A stretch of DNA of 64,000 bases, from the NCBI GenBank assembly GCA_025765615.1, contig JAIVFJ010000132.1:25001-89000 (forward strand), read 5' to 3'. The notes under the pieces were generated by a model. The model searched no databases. It was not told the origin of the DNA and saw only the letters and a program-made list of their open reading frames with translations. Both the position numbers and the translations under genes were made by a program. This document shows positions 1-12,411 of the stretch, in pieces (position 1 is the stretch's first letter; each line of letters starts with the position of its first letter). This DNA is from Zopfochytrium polystomum. Taxonomy: Eukaryota > Chytridiomycota > Chytridiomycetes > Chytridiales > Chytridiaceae.

Positions 1-31
1 AGCAGAGGCGTTTGAATACCACCGGAGTGAC

Positions 32-3019
32 TCACGCTTTCGCTGATGACGGTTGCGGGGAGGCGCTTCCAGCTGTTCCAGTGACCTGACCGCCCAACGG
101 GCCCGTATGTCCATAGAGCATAACCATCGAGCTGACGCTGTTTAATCTATTTCGAAGCGTGGCAAAGGCAGAACTTTGGGGGAGCAGCATGAGAATTCCA
201 AAGAGGCAACGAAAGAGATGAGGGTAACGGTCTGGTTCTAGAAGCTGCAGACGAAGGTACGTGAACACTGGCGACTCAATCAGTTGCACCAGTTTGTCCA
301 CCTGGACAAGAAAACTGACGGTGACTTCTAATTCCGCAAATATCTGCAAAAGGTTCGCCGCGTGCTCATATGCTTGCGCCAGGAGACAGAGTGCGAATGT
401 GGCGACAGGGTTGTGGCACCATGACCTGTACAGGACCGCAAACAGCACGAGCCCGTCCTACATTAACAAGTCAGGCAACCGACCTCTTCCATGCCCACCA
501 CTTACGTACCCTGCTGTCCAAATTTTTCAGACGTCGTCGAACATCGGAAAGCTCTGGCGCCGTTATGAGGATTATGTTCAAGTTTTGTACCATACTGCTT
601 GCAAACTCCAAATCCTGGGCACTAATTGTCAGAATCACAGATGCGCTATTGGTGACGTTGCCAACCTCATCCCTCTCCAGAATTTCGGCAAACGCTCGAT
701 AGATGCGCTCGGCATTCAGGCTCAGACATAATTGACGAATAATAAGAGCTCCTCTTGACTCGAGAATCCGGCGATCGGATGAGAAAAGTGACAGCAGATT
801 GACAATGAATTTCATGAAATACTCCTCGTCGGAGTAGTGTGATATCTGCGCCAATAGTTGCAAGTCTCTTCTCACAACCTGGGCGGATGTGGATTAGACA
901 AGACAATGGTACACTAAAAACAAAATTGGCCCAGCATACCTCTTCGGATGGATCTGACAGTGTCTTGAGCAAAGCATGAAATGCGTTGTCGTCCGATGTG
1001 AGAATCTGTCGACCACCTTAGAAGGTTGACGCCGAAAAAAGGGCACAATACAAACCTTCCGAGGGGCTTTCCGGTGAAGCATTATGAGCCAATCCATGCT
1101 GGCCACTCTGGTCTCTTCGCTGCCGTCTTGAAAATTAAGCGTCAAAGTTTCTACAGTAGCCTGCATGTCAAAGAGATCTACTCCAGGACTTATTGAAGAA
1201 ATTGACGCGGAGAGATCTGCAGTGCCAGCGCCGCTGCCTTCGTTGGCCTTATACGCGTCGGTAACTAAGCGAAACAAGTTCGCGTTCGCTTCCATCGCAA
1301 GGTTACGGATTGGGTCGATGGTGTGAGCAAGGCAAGGAAGAATCGCTCCAACAAGCTCAGGGGTAAACGGCAGCATGTGCTCGGCAAACATTTCCACAAA
1401 CTTGTCCACCCAGCGAAGCGCGGTCGATTGCGTCTCCTCGTCTTGAGAGATAAGGTGTGGGGCCAGAATACCCATCATCCGGCCGAGCTCGAAAACGACC
1501 ACTTGGCCGGAAATGTAAGGGACACCCGCAGGCGGGACAGTGCTTATCGGTTTGCCTGGTCGAATCTTTCCTCCTTGAGCATAGAAAGTACTTGCCATCG
1601 ACAAAGAGCTGATGGCACGATTTATGTAAAGGTTGGGGTCGTCCTGATCTTGGGAATCGGTTGGAGATAAGGCCCTCCCTGGGTCTGTAACGGTCTCCAC
1701 CTCTCCGCCGAACGGTGGGGGTGACAGATTTCCCCGTCCAGCTTCGTCGATTGTTTCCAAGCCTCCCACTGAAGTGGCCGAGGGTGATAGGGGGCCGCTG
1801 CTCTGCTGACTAAGCCACCCGTTCCTCCCACGAACATTTAAAGATCCCCGCTCTCGCTGCACCGCCACTACATCTTGCATCTCCTTCAAAAACTCCGTGA
1901 GGCAATTCAACGCTGCCACTCGAACGTCCACATTTCTGTCGCTCAAGTAAGCAAAGAGGCCATCCATAAAGTCAGGAAGGTATCCAATAAGCTCCAAGTC
2001 GGGGACGGAATCGAGGCTCTTTATCCACTGAACCAGGAACATTCTCGTTGCAGGGTTGATGGCTTTAATGCGCTCCGCCAGGAGTGGAATAAACCGTGGC
2101 AAGTTGAACGTTGATGGCTTCATTCCACTCAAAAGATACGTTGAGCCTGGCGTCGGAGGCATTTGCGGGTCCGAGGGATATCGCCGATCCGTTCCCGACA
2201 CCTCTCCGGTATGTGAAAGAGAGGACAATTGCTTTTCGTCGCCGGCAACTGGATGGTCTTCAAGTTCGCCCTCCTGCGGATAGTAGGAGGATCTCTCTGT
2301 CACGATATCTTTCACAAGCCTGTCCAGCAGTTCCGCTCCAGTCTTCACCGACGGATCGGTATCGGCCATGAGCTGGAATCGATCTGTAATGAGGATTGTT
2401 TCTCTCTCCCGAAAACGGAGGCCATACCTTGCTGAGCGCATCGAATATCTCATTAAAGTACTTCAAGATGTCCCCTCGTGCAACTTTGGCAACATTATAC
2501 ATTGCCTCGCATGCGTAGTAACGGACCCGCGAATCCGTATCGGTGAAGCACGATATCACAGGCGGCACGATGTCGTCCAGGTAGCGGGAAAGCTCAGACG
2601 AGCCAAGCGCAATGGAAGTGGCAGCAAGGGCGATGAGGCCGCCGTTTCGCGCATTGGCGCCTGCCGAGTAGGCGAAGTCCTGGATGAGGGAGATGACGAT
2701 CGAGGAGATGCGCTGATGATCGTTGTTGACGAGAGCTTCGCGAACTAACCTGGAGTTCCGCAACGAGCACAAAAGAAAAATAAAACGGAATGAGAAGCCG
2801 CAGCAAATAGTCAAGAAACAGCAAATGGAAAAGCCCGATGAATTTGGCTTTGGGAGGCTGGATGGTGTGGTGGTGGCGCGTGCGAGGGCGGCAAGGCAGA
2901 TGCTCTCACTTTTCGACCTCGATGGCGGCGGCCTTACGCTTTTCGTACAGCTTATCATTGAGGCCGCGGACGACGACGGGGGCGAGAACAAATTGCTGCT
3001 GACCGCCGATCTCGGCCAT
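32..3019 (-). CDS. VAC14: VAC14-like scaffold of the PIKfyve/Fab1 lipid kinase complex
   Basis: Seven exons (3019-2910, 2749-2428, 2372-1056, 1005-940, 878-666, 614-510, 457-32) join in frame to about 852 residues, close to yeast and animal Vac14. The start is the ATG just before the family N-terminal motif [18 protein letters not shown], whose last codon is split by intron 1. Exon 3 carries the [14 protein letters not shown] stretch typical of Vac14 HEAT repeats; the last exon carries the conserved C-terminal block with LYRSWCHNP and PQSSAF. By family knowledge Vac14 is a HEAT-repeat platform on endosome/vacuole membranes that assembles Fab1/PIKfyve and Fig4 to control PtdIns(3,5)P2. A Ser/Gly-rich insert lies in exon 3 (about 1640-1860). 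Introns are 50-160 bp with GT-AG ends. The gene diverges from the debranching-enzyme gene. Identity is seen directly in motifs; the function is family knowledge. Confidence 0.93.
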
Positions 3020-4076
3020 TGCTGGTGGTGCCGAGGTGGTGGGAAGGAAGGCTTCGAGGGCGGCGGCGGCGGCGGTGAGCGACGGAGCCTCCGTCCCAGC
3101 CTGTTTCCTTTTTTTTTTTTTTTTTTTTTTTTTTCTCTTTTTTTTCCCCTTTTTTGTTTCTTTCTGCCTGTCGTAATCGACTTCCACATTTTTTTTCTTT
3201 ATTTCTTTTGTTTTTTGGTCAACAACAGAGACAAAACATTTCGGACGTGCAGTTAGTTGGATGGGTGGGTGGATGAGCGGAGATGTGCAGAAAAAAAGAT
3301 TGATTGCTTGAGGAGGAAAGGTCGTGTCCGCGCGCGAATGTGGGCAGGACGTGAGCGGGCGATGGCGCGTGAGGATGCTAACGGATGGTTGAACGAACGA
3401 TGATGTCCTGCGGCAACGATGATGATGCGCAGACGTGTGTCGCCCTCCTCGCCGTTGCAGTGTGACCCGTGCAAAACAGATTCTGAAGCACACTAGAGCA
3501 AGATTCAGGTATCCCTTGCAACCACACCACTCGCATCAGGGTTTTTTCATCGTTCTTTCAAAAAAACAAAAAAAAAAAAAAAAATAAAAAACAATTGGAT
3601 GTGTAATGGACGCGATGGACCACAATAAGCAAAACAAAAAAAAAACACAATAAATAATTACAGTAAAAAGGAGAAAAAAAAAAAAAGAAATTGGAAAGGG
3701 GGGAAGGCAAACCAAACCCCGACCCACACCGCGCCAATCCATCGGTCCAATCCATCCATCCAGCTTCATCGTCATCATCATCATGCCCGTCGTGTTCGCA
3801 ATCCATCTGGAAGCCGACGGCTCTCCGTCGAAGCGCAAGGAGGTGGGTTCAAAGAAGGCGGAACGAAGCGGGAAGCGGGGACGACGGCGACAACGATGCA
3901 CGCGCGCGAGGCTCGCCGTCCCACTTCCTTCATCCTGCCGCCCACGTCTCGCGTCCCGATGACACCGGAAAACGCGTGCGCGCCACACTTGTGGCCAACA
4001 CCCCTCTTGTGGCGCGCCCTACCCCCCTTCCCCCCTTCCCCCTACTCAATACTCCGCCTTTCACAGCTACTAAACC
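3020..4076. other. Divergent intergenic/promoter region between VAC14 and GDB1
   Basis: About 1 kb without a convincing gene. It holds a 26-base T run at 3109-3134, A-rich tracts near 3560-3590 and 3665-3690, and C-rich stretches just before the debranching-enzyme start. Open frames here are low-complexity and look like shadows. It presumably contains the promoters and 5' untranslated regions of the two divergent genes; I see no clear TATA box. Confidence 0.5.
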
Positions 4077-7000
4077 ATGGTGGCACTCGCAGTATTGCAG
4101 GCTTCCGCCGCCAGTGGACTCCGATCCGTTTTTGATTCGGTTCGTAATACCGTCAGGTTGCCCGGCCTCTTGCAACGCATCGTTGGTCACAAACTTTCCA
4201 AAAGAGTACGTGTTTGATGGACTGCAAATACGGGCGTACTTAACTTGAACGTGCCACTTTCCAGCGGCGAAGCTTTCGATCGCAACAAGTACCAAAAAAT
4301 AAAGTGAGTCCGCCTCGGGAAATTCAAAGTGTGGCTAACAATTCGTTCCGAACAGGTTTGTACGGGATACACTTTCCGACGCGGTTTGCGAGTTTTTTGC
4401 CACAAAGTCCATCGTGTTCGAGTACTTCGTCGAATTCTCGCCGCCGGAAATCGAATCCCCTTGCCAGTCGGCGTCCCGTGGAGTCGTGGTTGTCGACCCA
4501 AAGCTCTTGGTGCCGAACAAGGCGATCCAAGACCCTAGCGCCACCACTTCGAACGAGCTGCTCCTCCCTCTTGATGCAATCTGCATATTAACCCTTATTC
4601 CAAAGTGGATGCCGACCGTTTCTCGGTGGCCCGACTTCTTCAAAACTGTTTCCGAGGGTGGATACAACATGGTTCATCTCGCCCCCGTATCAACACGTGG
4701 CGCGTCGAACTCGCCGTACTCGATCTACGATCAGTTGTCTCTTTCTCCGGATCTTTTCGACTCTCGCCATATGACTGAAGCTCAGCGCGAAGCCGCCTTG
4801 AAACAGATGCTTGGGTTCGTCCATGAGGAATACGGAATTTTAAGTGTCACGGATGTTGTGTGGAACCACACGGCGCATAACAGCGCATGGCTGCAATATC
4901 ACCCCGAAGCAGGTACACTTTGCGTCTGAAAAAAAGGATTCACCATTTACCTGGCCTCGTCTTGTTCGAAAGGTTACAACATGAAGACGTCGCCGCATCT
5001 GAGGCCAGCTTACGAATTGGATGAGGCACTTTTGCAAATGAGCGAGGACATGGAGAAAGTGGGCTTGACCGCAGCGATCACAACTGAAGCCGACTTGATT
5101 GCAGCCATGGGCTACTTCAAGTCAGTCGTTGTGCCACGCCTGAAGCTGTGGGAGTTTTACGTGATCGACGTCAAAAAAGTGGAGAAACAGTTTCGAGAAG
5201 CGCTCTCCGCTCGTGCGCCGAAACTTGACTATCCCCAATTTGCAACTGCGGGCGGCCTCAACCTCCGGGAACGCGCACTCCTGCTGCAAAAAGTGGCTCT
5301 TGGTCCCGCAGTCCTCGGAGAACGCTTTGGAAAGAATCTTGACATCAACGTCGTCATGGCCTTCATGATGGCTCTGAAAGATCAGCGTGCGATTGTTGCG
5401 AACAACGACGACGACCTCGTCAAAGAACTAATCGGCATTGTGGACGAAATAAATCTTGACTTTTACAAAGAGTCGGACTCTGACATAGCGGCAATTGTCG
5501 AAAACGTGGCGAGTCGAGCCAAATATTTGCGAGTCGACGACCACGGGCCAAAGCTCGGTCCTGTATCAAGGAGGTAACAGTTACGGGCCTTTAACTTTGC
5601 TATCTAATCCAGAGCGGAATCACGCAGCGATCCGTTCGTGGACACGTACTTCACTCGATTGCCTGAGAATGAAATAACCAAAGGCCTTCATGCTGAGGAG
5701 CTTGCGCTCGCAAATAATGGCTGGATCTGGAACGCGGACCCCCTTTTGAACTTTGCAAGCCCACAATCGAAAGCTTATCTTCGCCGGGAGGTCATCGCCT
5801 GGGGAGATTGCGTCAAGCTTCGTTATGGCAATGGACCGGTATACTCGCTGAAAGCTGGTCGCTTTCCTAACCAGTCTCTAGAAAGATAATCCTTGGCTTT
5901 GGGAACATCAACGGGCCTACACTGAGAAGATGGCTCGCCTGTTTCACGGGTTTCGGATCGACAATTGTCACTCTACCCCCATCCACGTTGCCGCCTACCT
6001 GTTGGACGCTGCTCGCCTGATCAACCCCAACCTTTACGTCTTTGCAGAGCTGTTTACCGGGTCTGAGGACAAGGATCTAACTTTCGTAAAACAGTTGGGG
6101 ATTAATTCGCTGATTCGGGAAGCGATGAACGCGTGGGATCCGCATGAGCTTTCGAGACTGGTTCACCGTCACGGCGGTGTACCTGTCGGTGAGACGGGGG
6201 ACGTACTGTAAGCTAAAACTAAAGACCACCCCCTAGGTTCTTTGACAATACCTCCTGAATACTTCCCGTTGGACATGCTGGGTCACCCTCTTGACTCGAG
6301 CTTTTACTCGCCGGTGCGAAAGGACGAGACCATTGTCGTAAATGTCTGCGGATCGTCGCCTCACGCCCTGTTTATGGATTGTGAGTGGTCAATCATAGCT
6401 AGCGAGGCTGATGGTCGTCCACAGGTACTCACGACAACGAAACGCCTCACCAAAAGCGAACTGCGGAGGACACACTATCCACCGCAGCTTTGGTGGCGAT
6501 GAGCCACTGTGCTGTTGGAAGCGTCAAAGGATACGATGAAGTGGTTCCGTATTTGCTCAATGTGGTAACGGAAACGAGGAAATACCGCCTCCCTGACAGC
6601 TACGAAGGCATTATTCCGGGTATTTGACACTTCATCGTCACTTGCTTCACCACTGATACCAATCATCAGCCAAGTCGATTCTGATGAATCTTCACACGAA
6701 AATGGCTCGTGAAGGCTACACTGAAATTCATGTGCACCAAGAAAACGATGTGAGATACATGTAAGATCTGCCGAGTTTTTTATAACATGTGAATCAGTAC
6801 ATATCTGTGCATCGCGTTCATCCCATCACCCATGATGGCTACCTCCTCATCGCGAGATGCGCTTTCTGGAAAACCTCCGACTTGATCGCCCATTCACCCA
6901 TCGTGCTTTTGAACCAGTCAGTCCATGTTATCGAATCTGCTGGCCTTCGCGTTCAGGCACCACAGACGGAATCACAGCGCTCTGCTCACCCCGACGATCA

Positions 7001-10000
7001 CCGCGAAAGTGACGAACTAACGCCTCCCGTGACTCCAACAAGCTCGTTCTATTCGATGCCATTCAGCCCCCACGACGCCGAAGCCATTGCGAGATCGCGC
7101 GATGCACGAGCCACTATGAAAGGCCGAAAAACGCTTGGGGCTATCACCGGACTTCCTTGCTTTCTCGACTTCTCCGCCATGCTGACCACTCTGGCGAATG
7201 CGGAGCAGGTCTATTCAGACGGCCAGATGAAAACCGTGATCACTGTGGACCCGAAGCACTTTTTGCCGGGATCCATCGTGGTTTATCGAACTTGGATGAA
7301 CGGATCGGGCCTTGATTTGGACAATTCGGGCGCCGTCTCTTTGGCAGTTCCCTCCCCCGTCCACACTCCGTCCTCACCAGCGAGAGGCCATCCAGAGTTG
7401 ACAATGTTGACGATTCCAGTGGATCCAATTTTGCGAAGTCCTTCCCCCGACATCATCCCTCGCTTGGTGAAAAGGTCCGGCGATTCGAACGCAATCCCTA
7501 GTGATGAAGGCGACGTCGAAAAGCTTTGGCGTCTCCTTGGACTGGACAACAAAAATTTTGGCATTCAGATCATGATGCAAATGGGACGCGATTTGCTTTA
7601 CGCGGCGGAGCTCTTGTTCGACGACAACGTTGATCTACTGCCGCCTGGACTGAACGATGCTATTAAATTACTCAGATCTGAGGACGTCAATGTGATTCTC
7701 TATCGCAGTGGACCGGAGGAGCAAGATATCATTGGTAATATATCGTGCGAATATTTGTTGACAACAGCTCAATAGGGCATCATTCTAGGCGAGGGGCTGT
7801 ACGACGTTCCAGGGTTCGGATCACTGGTGTACTGCGGTCTACAAGGTTTTCTTTCAGCTTTTCTTCCTATCGCCCGCACAAATAATCTTGGCCATCCGAT
7901 CTGCGCAAATATTCGGTTGGGACCATGGATGCTGGACTACGTCACTGGTCGCCTCGAAAAGTATGCCGCTTGGGGCCCAAAGTGTGAATGCTAATCGATT
8001 CACTTGACAGATACTCGGCCCTGTTTCCGCGGATAAAACCTCTTAAGAATTGGCTAGAAGAACGATTTTACCTCATCAAAAGGCTTCCAAGTTCTTTCGT
8101 GCCAAAGTACTTTTTCCAGTCGATCTATGTGGTATACCAGGCGATTCGGGCGCTCTGCATAGGACGAACTGCCGCTGCGGCTTCACGGCTTTTGAAGTCT
8201 CGCTCGCATTTGTTGAAAGAATCTTCTCTTTCGATTTTGACTGAATCTATGGTCATGACGAAGTACCAGCTTGTCGGACGAACCGCTTCGACTGGACTGT
8301 ATCCTCCTGAAGCCTCAGCGGAGAAGAGATCTCTTAGCTCTTTTGCGGCTGGGCTTCCACACTTTGCCACCAGACACATGAGATGCTGGGGTCGTGATAT
8401 TTTCATCTCCCTCCGAGGGTTGCTGCTCTTGACGGGAGACTTGGAAACGGCAAAGAATCATATTCTTGCATTTGGCGCAAATGTGAAACACGGCCTTATC
8501 CCCAACCTTCTCGATCAAGGCATCCGGCCACGGTACAATGCTCGCGATGCCGCATGGTGGTGGCTCTGGTCCGTGCAGCAGTATTGCAAGAGCGCACCGG
8601 AAGGCCTTGCGTTCCTCAACGAAAAAGTACCCCGCCGCTTCCCTCCCATCAAGCGGTACTGGCCGGACTCGTCGTTCTTGCAAAGAAGCGGCGACGACCT
8701 TGAAACCGGCGACAACTACGTCGAACCGTCCGACCCCGCCGCGTACCAAACTGTGAGCACCGTCGCGCAGATCTGCCACGAAATCCTCGAGCGGCACGCT
8801 CGCGGGATCCGGTTCCGCGAGTGGAACGCCGGGCCTGCCCTCGACCACGCCATGTCGGAGGCCGGGTTTGACATTGCCTGCTGGACAGGGCTGTTTGAGG
8901 CGAACGGCCTTCCCGATACGGCCCTCCGCGGAACGGGCATCGTCGGTGGCGGCAACCGGTTCAACTGTGGAACCTGGATGGACAAGATGGGGGATTCGGA
9001 AAAGGCGGGCACAAAGGGACTGCCGGCGACACCGCGAGACGGCGCGGATGTGGAAATTGTTGGGCTGGTGAAGGCTGCACTGCGGTGGGTGAACGAAATT
9101 CTGGAGTCGGATCAGGCTCAAGTTTGGCCATGGCCCGCTGTAGTTGTAAGAGGTAAAGCTTTTTTTTTTATAGTTTGTTTTGGAGGTCGATTTGCGCTCA
9201 ACCGTTGGGTGGCAGGCGATGATGGTAAAGACACGACTTGGACCTACAAGAGCTGGAACGATTCGCTGCAAAAGTCGTTCGAAAAGTTCTTTTACATTCC
9301 GTCAGGTGTGTTAGATTTCTTACATTCTGAACGTCTTCCATCAGTGACCAACCTTGTCTACAGACCCGGCCCAAGATGGATCTTACTTCTTTAGGGATGT
9401 GAAGCTCATCAACAAACGCGGAATCTACAAGGACACGGTTGGATCATCTCTGTCCTACGCAGACCTCCAGCTGCGGCCCAACTTTTGCGTTGCAATGGTG
9501 GTGGTAAGTTCAACGATCAAGATTGTGCCGTTCGAACTGCTCATAATCGCGTCGTCCTTCATTGAAAAGGCCCCAGAGCTGTTTGACGCAGAACACGCGA
9601 GAGGTGCTTTGGAAGTCGTGAAGAAACACCTCCATGGACCGTTAGGTAAGGGTGTTTCACTTTCCTCGAATTTTCGAGGATCACTGTTGCGTAGTGTCAG
9701 TGTCGCTCTGATTCCCTACGCTTGAAAATTCAAGGCATGAGGACTTTGGATCCATCCGATTGGGCGTATCGCGGTGTCTACGACAATGCGAATGACTCGG
9801 ACGACCCATCCGTGGCTCATGGGTACAACTACCACCAAGGACCCGTAAGAAAGAGAGAACCCCCTTTTTCCTCTCACTTTTTTTTTTTCTTTGTTTTTGG
9901 GTTTTGAGAATCTCATCAGCTTTGAACAGGAGTGGCTATGGTTGACGGGCTTTTTCCTTCGCGCTTACCTCCACTTCAATCTGGATGCGGCGGGCGCTCG

Positions 10001-10274
10001 ACCGGAGAAGGTGAATAACTCACTGGCCCCCCGATTGGCCGCTAAAACATAGGAACGTTTTCAGCGCGACCACGTCGTCCACTGGGTCCAAGAGTCCTTG
10101 CTTCAGTTCAAAACGCAGCTGGCCAACGTGGAGAAGAACCCGTTCGTCGGGCTGCCCGAGCTGACAAACAAGGACGGCGAGGAGTGCCACCACTCATGCC
10201 CGACGCAGGCGTGGAGCGCCGCCGCGCTCGTCGAAGTCGTCAGGGACTTGGTCCACGAAGCTTGCAAGCCATAA
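4077..10274 (+). CDS. GDB1: Glycogen debranching enzyme (4-alpha-glucanotransferase / amylo-alpha-1,6-glucosidase)
   Basis: Eighteen exons (4077-4210, 4265-4303, 4356-4912, 4973-5573, 5613-5838, 5882-6188, 6237-6380, 6425-6619, 6670-6749, 6798-7734, 7789-7960, 8011-9152, 9216-9305, 9364-9503, 9570-9645, 9735-9844, 9930-10010, 10065-10274) total 5241 nt, about 1746 residues against roughly 1530 in yeast and human. The N-terminal GH13-type transferase half shows [30 protein letters not shown] (nucleophile Asp near 5960), AELFTGSED (Glu near 6045) and THDNE near 6430. The C-terminal glucosidase half shows [21 protein letters not shown] near 8955-8990 and YNYHQGPEWLW. It is a cytosolic enzyme that moves maltotriosyl groups and hydrolyses the 1,6 branch during glycogen breakdown. 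The extra length includes a Ser/Thr/Pro-rich insert near 6980-7030. Only the first exon is weakly supported, because debranching N-termini vary. Confidence 0.95.
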
Positions 10275-10741
10275 GCGGGACTCGTTTTTGGAGTTTTTTG
10301 TTTTTTTTGAAGGATCACTTCCTTTTTTTTTTTTTTTTTTCTATCTCTTTTGATGTTTGCTCTTCCTATGTCTGGAAACGGGCTGCTTTGTTGGGTGAAA
10401 TGACGGTCCCCTCGTACAAAGGCTTCTCTCTGCCGCTCACTCCTGCTGCCTCTAATCCCTTTTACAACAACGCTGCCACAGCGACGGCAACACGTTCGTT
10501 CACAGCAACTGCCGCGTTGCGCAGGCGCAGAACGGCGCCCCCCCTTCCAGGCGGTGATTCGGACAAGTTGATGCAGGGACTCCTGCTATCCTCTCCCTCT
10601 TTCTCTCCGCTTTGGTCCAACGCCTGTAAGGCAATTTCGAAGACACACGTCGCGGCACTACGCCAATATTTCTGAAGGGTTTTGCTTTTTCGCGCAAAAA
10701 TGCGTACTGCGACGGCAAGTTCTAGTTAGGAACAATGATGT
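10275..10741. other. GDB1 3' flank, no gene seen
   Basis: The region starts after the debranching-enzyme stop and contains a roughly 20-base T run near 10322-10341 and a proline/serine-type frame with no homology signal. A T5 run on the minus strand near 10696-10700 lies about 45 nt beyond the 3' end of the adjacent tRNA gene and could help RNA polymerase III termination. Nothing else is recognisable. Confidence 0.4.
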
Positions 10742-10814
10742 TGGAGAATCGGGGTATCGATCCCCGTGCCTCTCGCATGCTAAGCGAGCGCTCTACCATT
10801 TGAGCTAATTCCCC
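10742..10814 (-). tRNA. tRNA-Ala (anticodon AGC)
   Basis: The minus strand folds into a full cloverleaf of 72 nt plus discriminator A. It has a 7-bp acceptor stem with one G-U pair, D arm GCTC/GAGC, anticodon stem CTCGC/GCGAG with loop TTAGCAT giving anticodon AGC, a 5-nt variable loop, and T arm CGGGG/CCCCG with loop ATCGATA. The A box (TAGCTCAAATGG) and B box (GGATCGATACC) are recognisable. There is no intron. CCA is not encoded, as expected in eukaryotes. Confidence 0.95.
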
Positions 10815-11265
10815 TCGTGTAAGAATTTTTTTTTATTTATTAATATCGATAGGCCAAATGTAAGTTATGTCTATAGTGAGGTTCTTATCACTGAGGTGCA
10901 TACGTTTTATAGTGTGGGCAAAGTCACAGAGCTGAAAAGAAGGAAGATAGTGGCAGGAGAGAAGAAGGGAAGCAGGAGAAGTAACTGACAAGGGAACCCA
11001 GTTCCAACCATGTCACCAGCCATCCAAGCGACACTTCAATCCAAACAAAGGATTTGAAAATTGTTTGAGGAAGGACATTACCCCACGCGGCAACACTTCT
11101 CAGCTATTAACTATTGTGCTTTATTGGCAAAAGTAAGTTTGCATCGACTCATAAAATAGCAAGGATCAGGATTCAGGACCCCTATTATTTGTTCCATGGT
11201 TCTTTAGTTTCCAAGGCATTATCAAGTGAAGTTGCGACTCAGCCATCTTTATTGGGACCGCTTTT

Positions 11266-11720
11266 ATGAACTGCAGGCGGACGTTTCAGGACGTGACAAA
11301 CATGGTTAAATCTTCACGATACAACCCAGTTTCGTCACGCACTATTTGTCGTCGAGTGTTGGCGTCGTGTGCCGGACAAAAACGCGATCTTCAGCTGGCT
11401 CTAGACAAAAAAGCTCGGAGGCTGGAGCACCGTGCAAAGCGCCTTGAATTTGCCGAGAATGATCTGGGTGGACCGTCGAGGGTGGAAAAAAGAGGAAAAA
11501 AGTGAAGGGTTCCTGTGTGGAAGCTGGTGAGGAACTCCTTTCTGAGAAGGGCTTGCAAGAGTGGACGGCTATCGTTCTCGATTTGGGCCTGATTTCGTGG
11601 CAATACGGCAGGCAGTTATTCCATTATGGAAATCTGATTGGATGCAAATCACTATATTGACATTCTTGACGGTGAGCAACAAGTTTTTGTTGGAAATATA
11701 CTGTAACGATGACGAAAGCT
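11266..11720 (+). pseudogene. Decayed Tc1/mariner-like transposase fragment
   Basis: One frame reads VSSRTICRRVLASCAG, then KKARRLEHRAKRLEFAENDL, which matches the helix-turn-helix and linker of Tc1-type transposases. After a frame change comes WTVEGGKK, resembling the usual WTVEDWKK, and further on LDANHYIDILD, resembling the segment after the central catalytic region. Stops and frameshifts separate these pieces and the catalytic DDE/D residues cannot be traced. I could not find terminal inverted repeats. It is called from short motif resemblance only, so the family assignment is moderate and it is certainly not functional. Confidence 0.45.
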
Positions 11721-11741
11721 GTTTAGAAGAAAAATCATCTA

Positions 11742-12048
11742 TCAACATGCATAACAGTTGTCTAGGGGTGTTTCAACCCTACTGCCCAGTCCACAATGTA
11801 TCCCCACTGACCTTTTCCAGTTTTCTGGTCCGGCTGCGTCATGTGCTGGAACATTCTCTCTCTGTGTTGTGTGCAGGAGAACAAGGGTGGTGTGTAAGTG
11901 TGTGAGTTTGCAACTTCGAAAATTCACACTGTGCCCTGCAATTGCATGATAACAGTAAGGCTCTTACCAAGAAAGATGGCTTCTTCAATTCTACAACCCC
12001 GCCTTTTCCTTTTCCATTAACTGTGTCGCCAAAGGCCTTAGCAAGTCT
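11742..12048 (-). pseudogene. Downstream part of an unidentified coding region interrupted by the LTR retrotransposon
   Basis: Reading the minus strand away from the LTR, the frame runs KRLAKAFGDTVNGKGKG... to PSFL at 11968, then a GTAAGA donor and TTGCAG acceptor (a 32-bp intron), then a frame of about 64 codons to a stop at 11742. If the element and one copy of the 5-bp duplication are ignored, this frame continues directly from the frame on the other side of the element (17369 upward). I do not recognise the protein. The partner half carries an in-frame TGA, so this is probably a decayed gene or part of an older mobile element. Confidence 0.35.
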
Positions 12049-12053
12049 CTTTC

Positions 12054-12411
12054 TGTCAGGAACATGGCAGGACAAGGCAAGGCATGGCAGACAAGGAACT
12101 GAGAGGAGTGATGATTGTATTGGAAACAATAATTCACTTGAGGGATGGGACAGGTCCCCCATCCCCCTTTTATACCTTTTGAGAGTGTTCCTTGTCAAGA
12201 CTCAAAGAAAGTTCCAGAAAGAGCAATTAGTAATACAATGATACCAATGATACCAATGACAACAAGACAAGTCAGGAAAGCAAAGAAGGTTCCAGAAGGC
12301 TCCACAAGGTTCCATGAAGGAATGTTCTAGAAGGTTCCAGAAGGTTCCAGAAGGTTCCATGAAGAAATGTTCTAGAAGGTTCCAGAGGTTTCCAGAGGGT
12401 GATTCATAACA
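12054..12411 (-). repeat. 3' LTR of the retrotransposon
   Basis: 358 bp, identical in length to the 5' LTR and differing from it only at 12365-12366. It carries the same heat-shock-element array (core 12325-12357), TATA box (about 12168-12174) and self-priming 11-mer (12129-12139). The pol stop codon abuts its inner edge. Confidence 0.95.

Noticed and set aside
7725..7790. Possible AT-AC (U12) intron starting ATATC in the debranching gene
   Set aside because: A normal GT donor at 7735 with the acceptor at 7787-7788 restores the frame and the conserved GLYDVPGFG segment.
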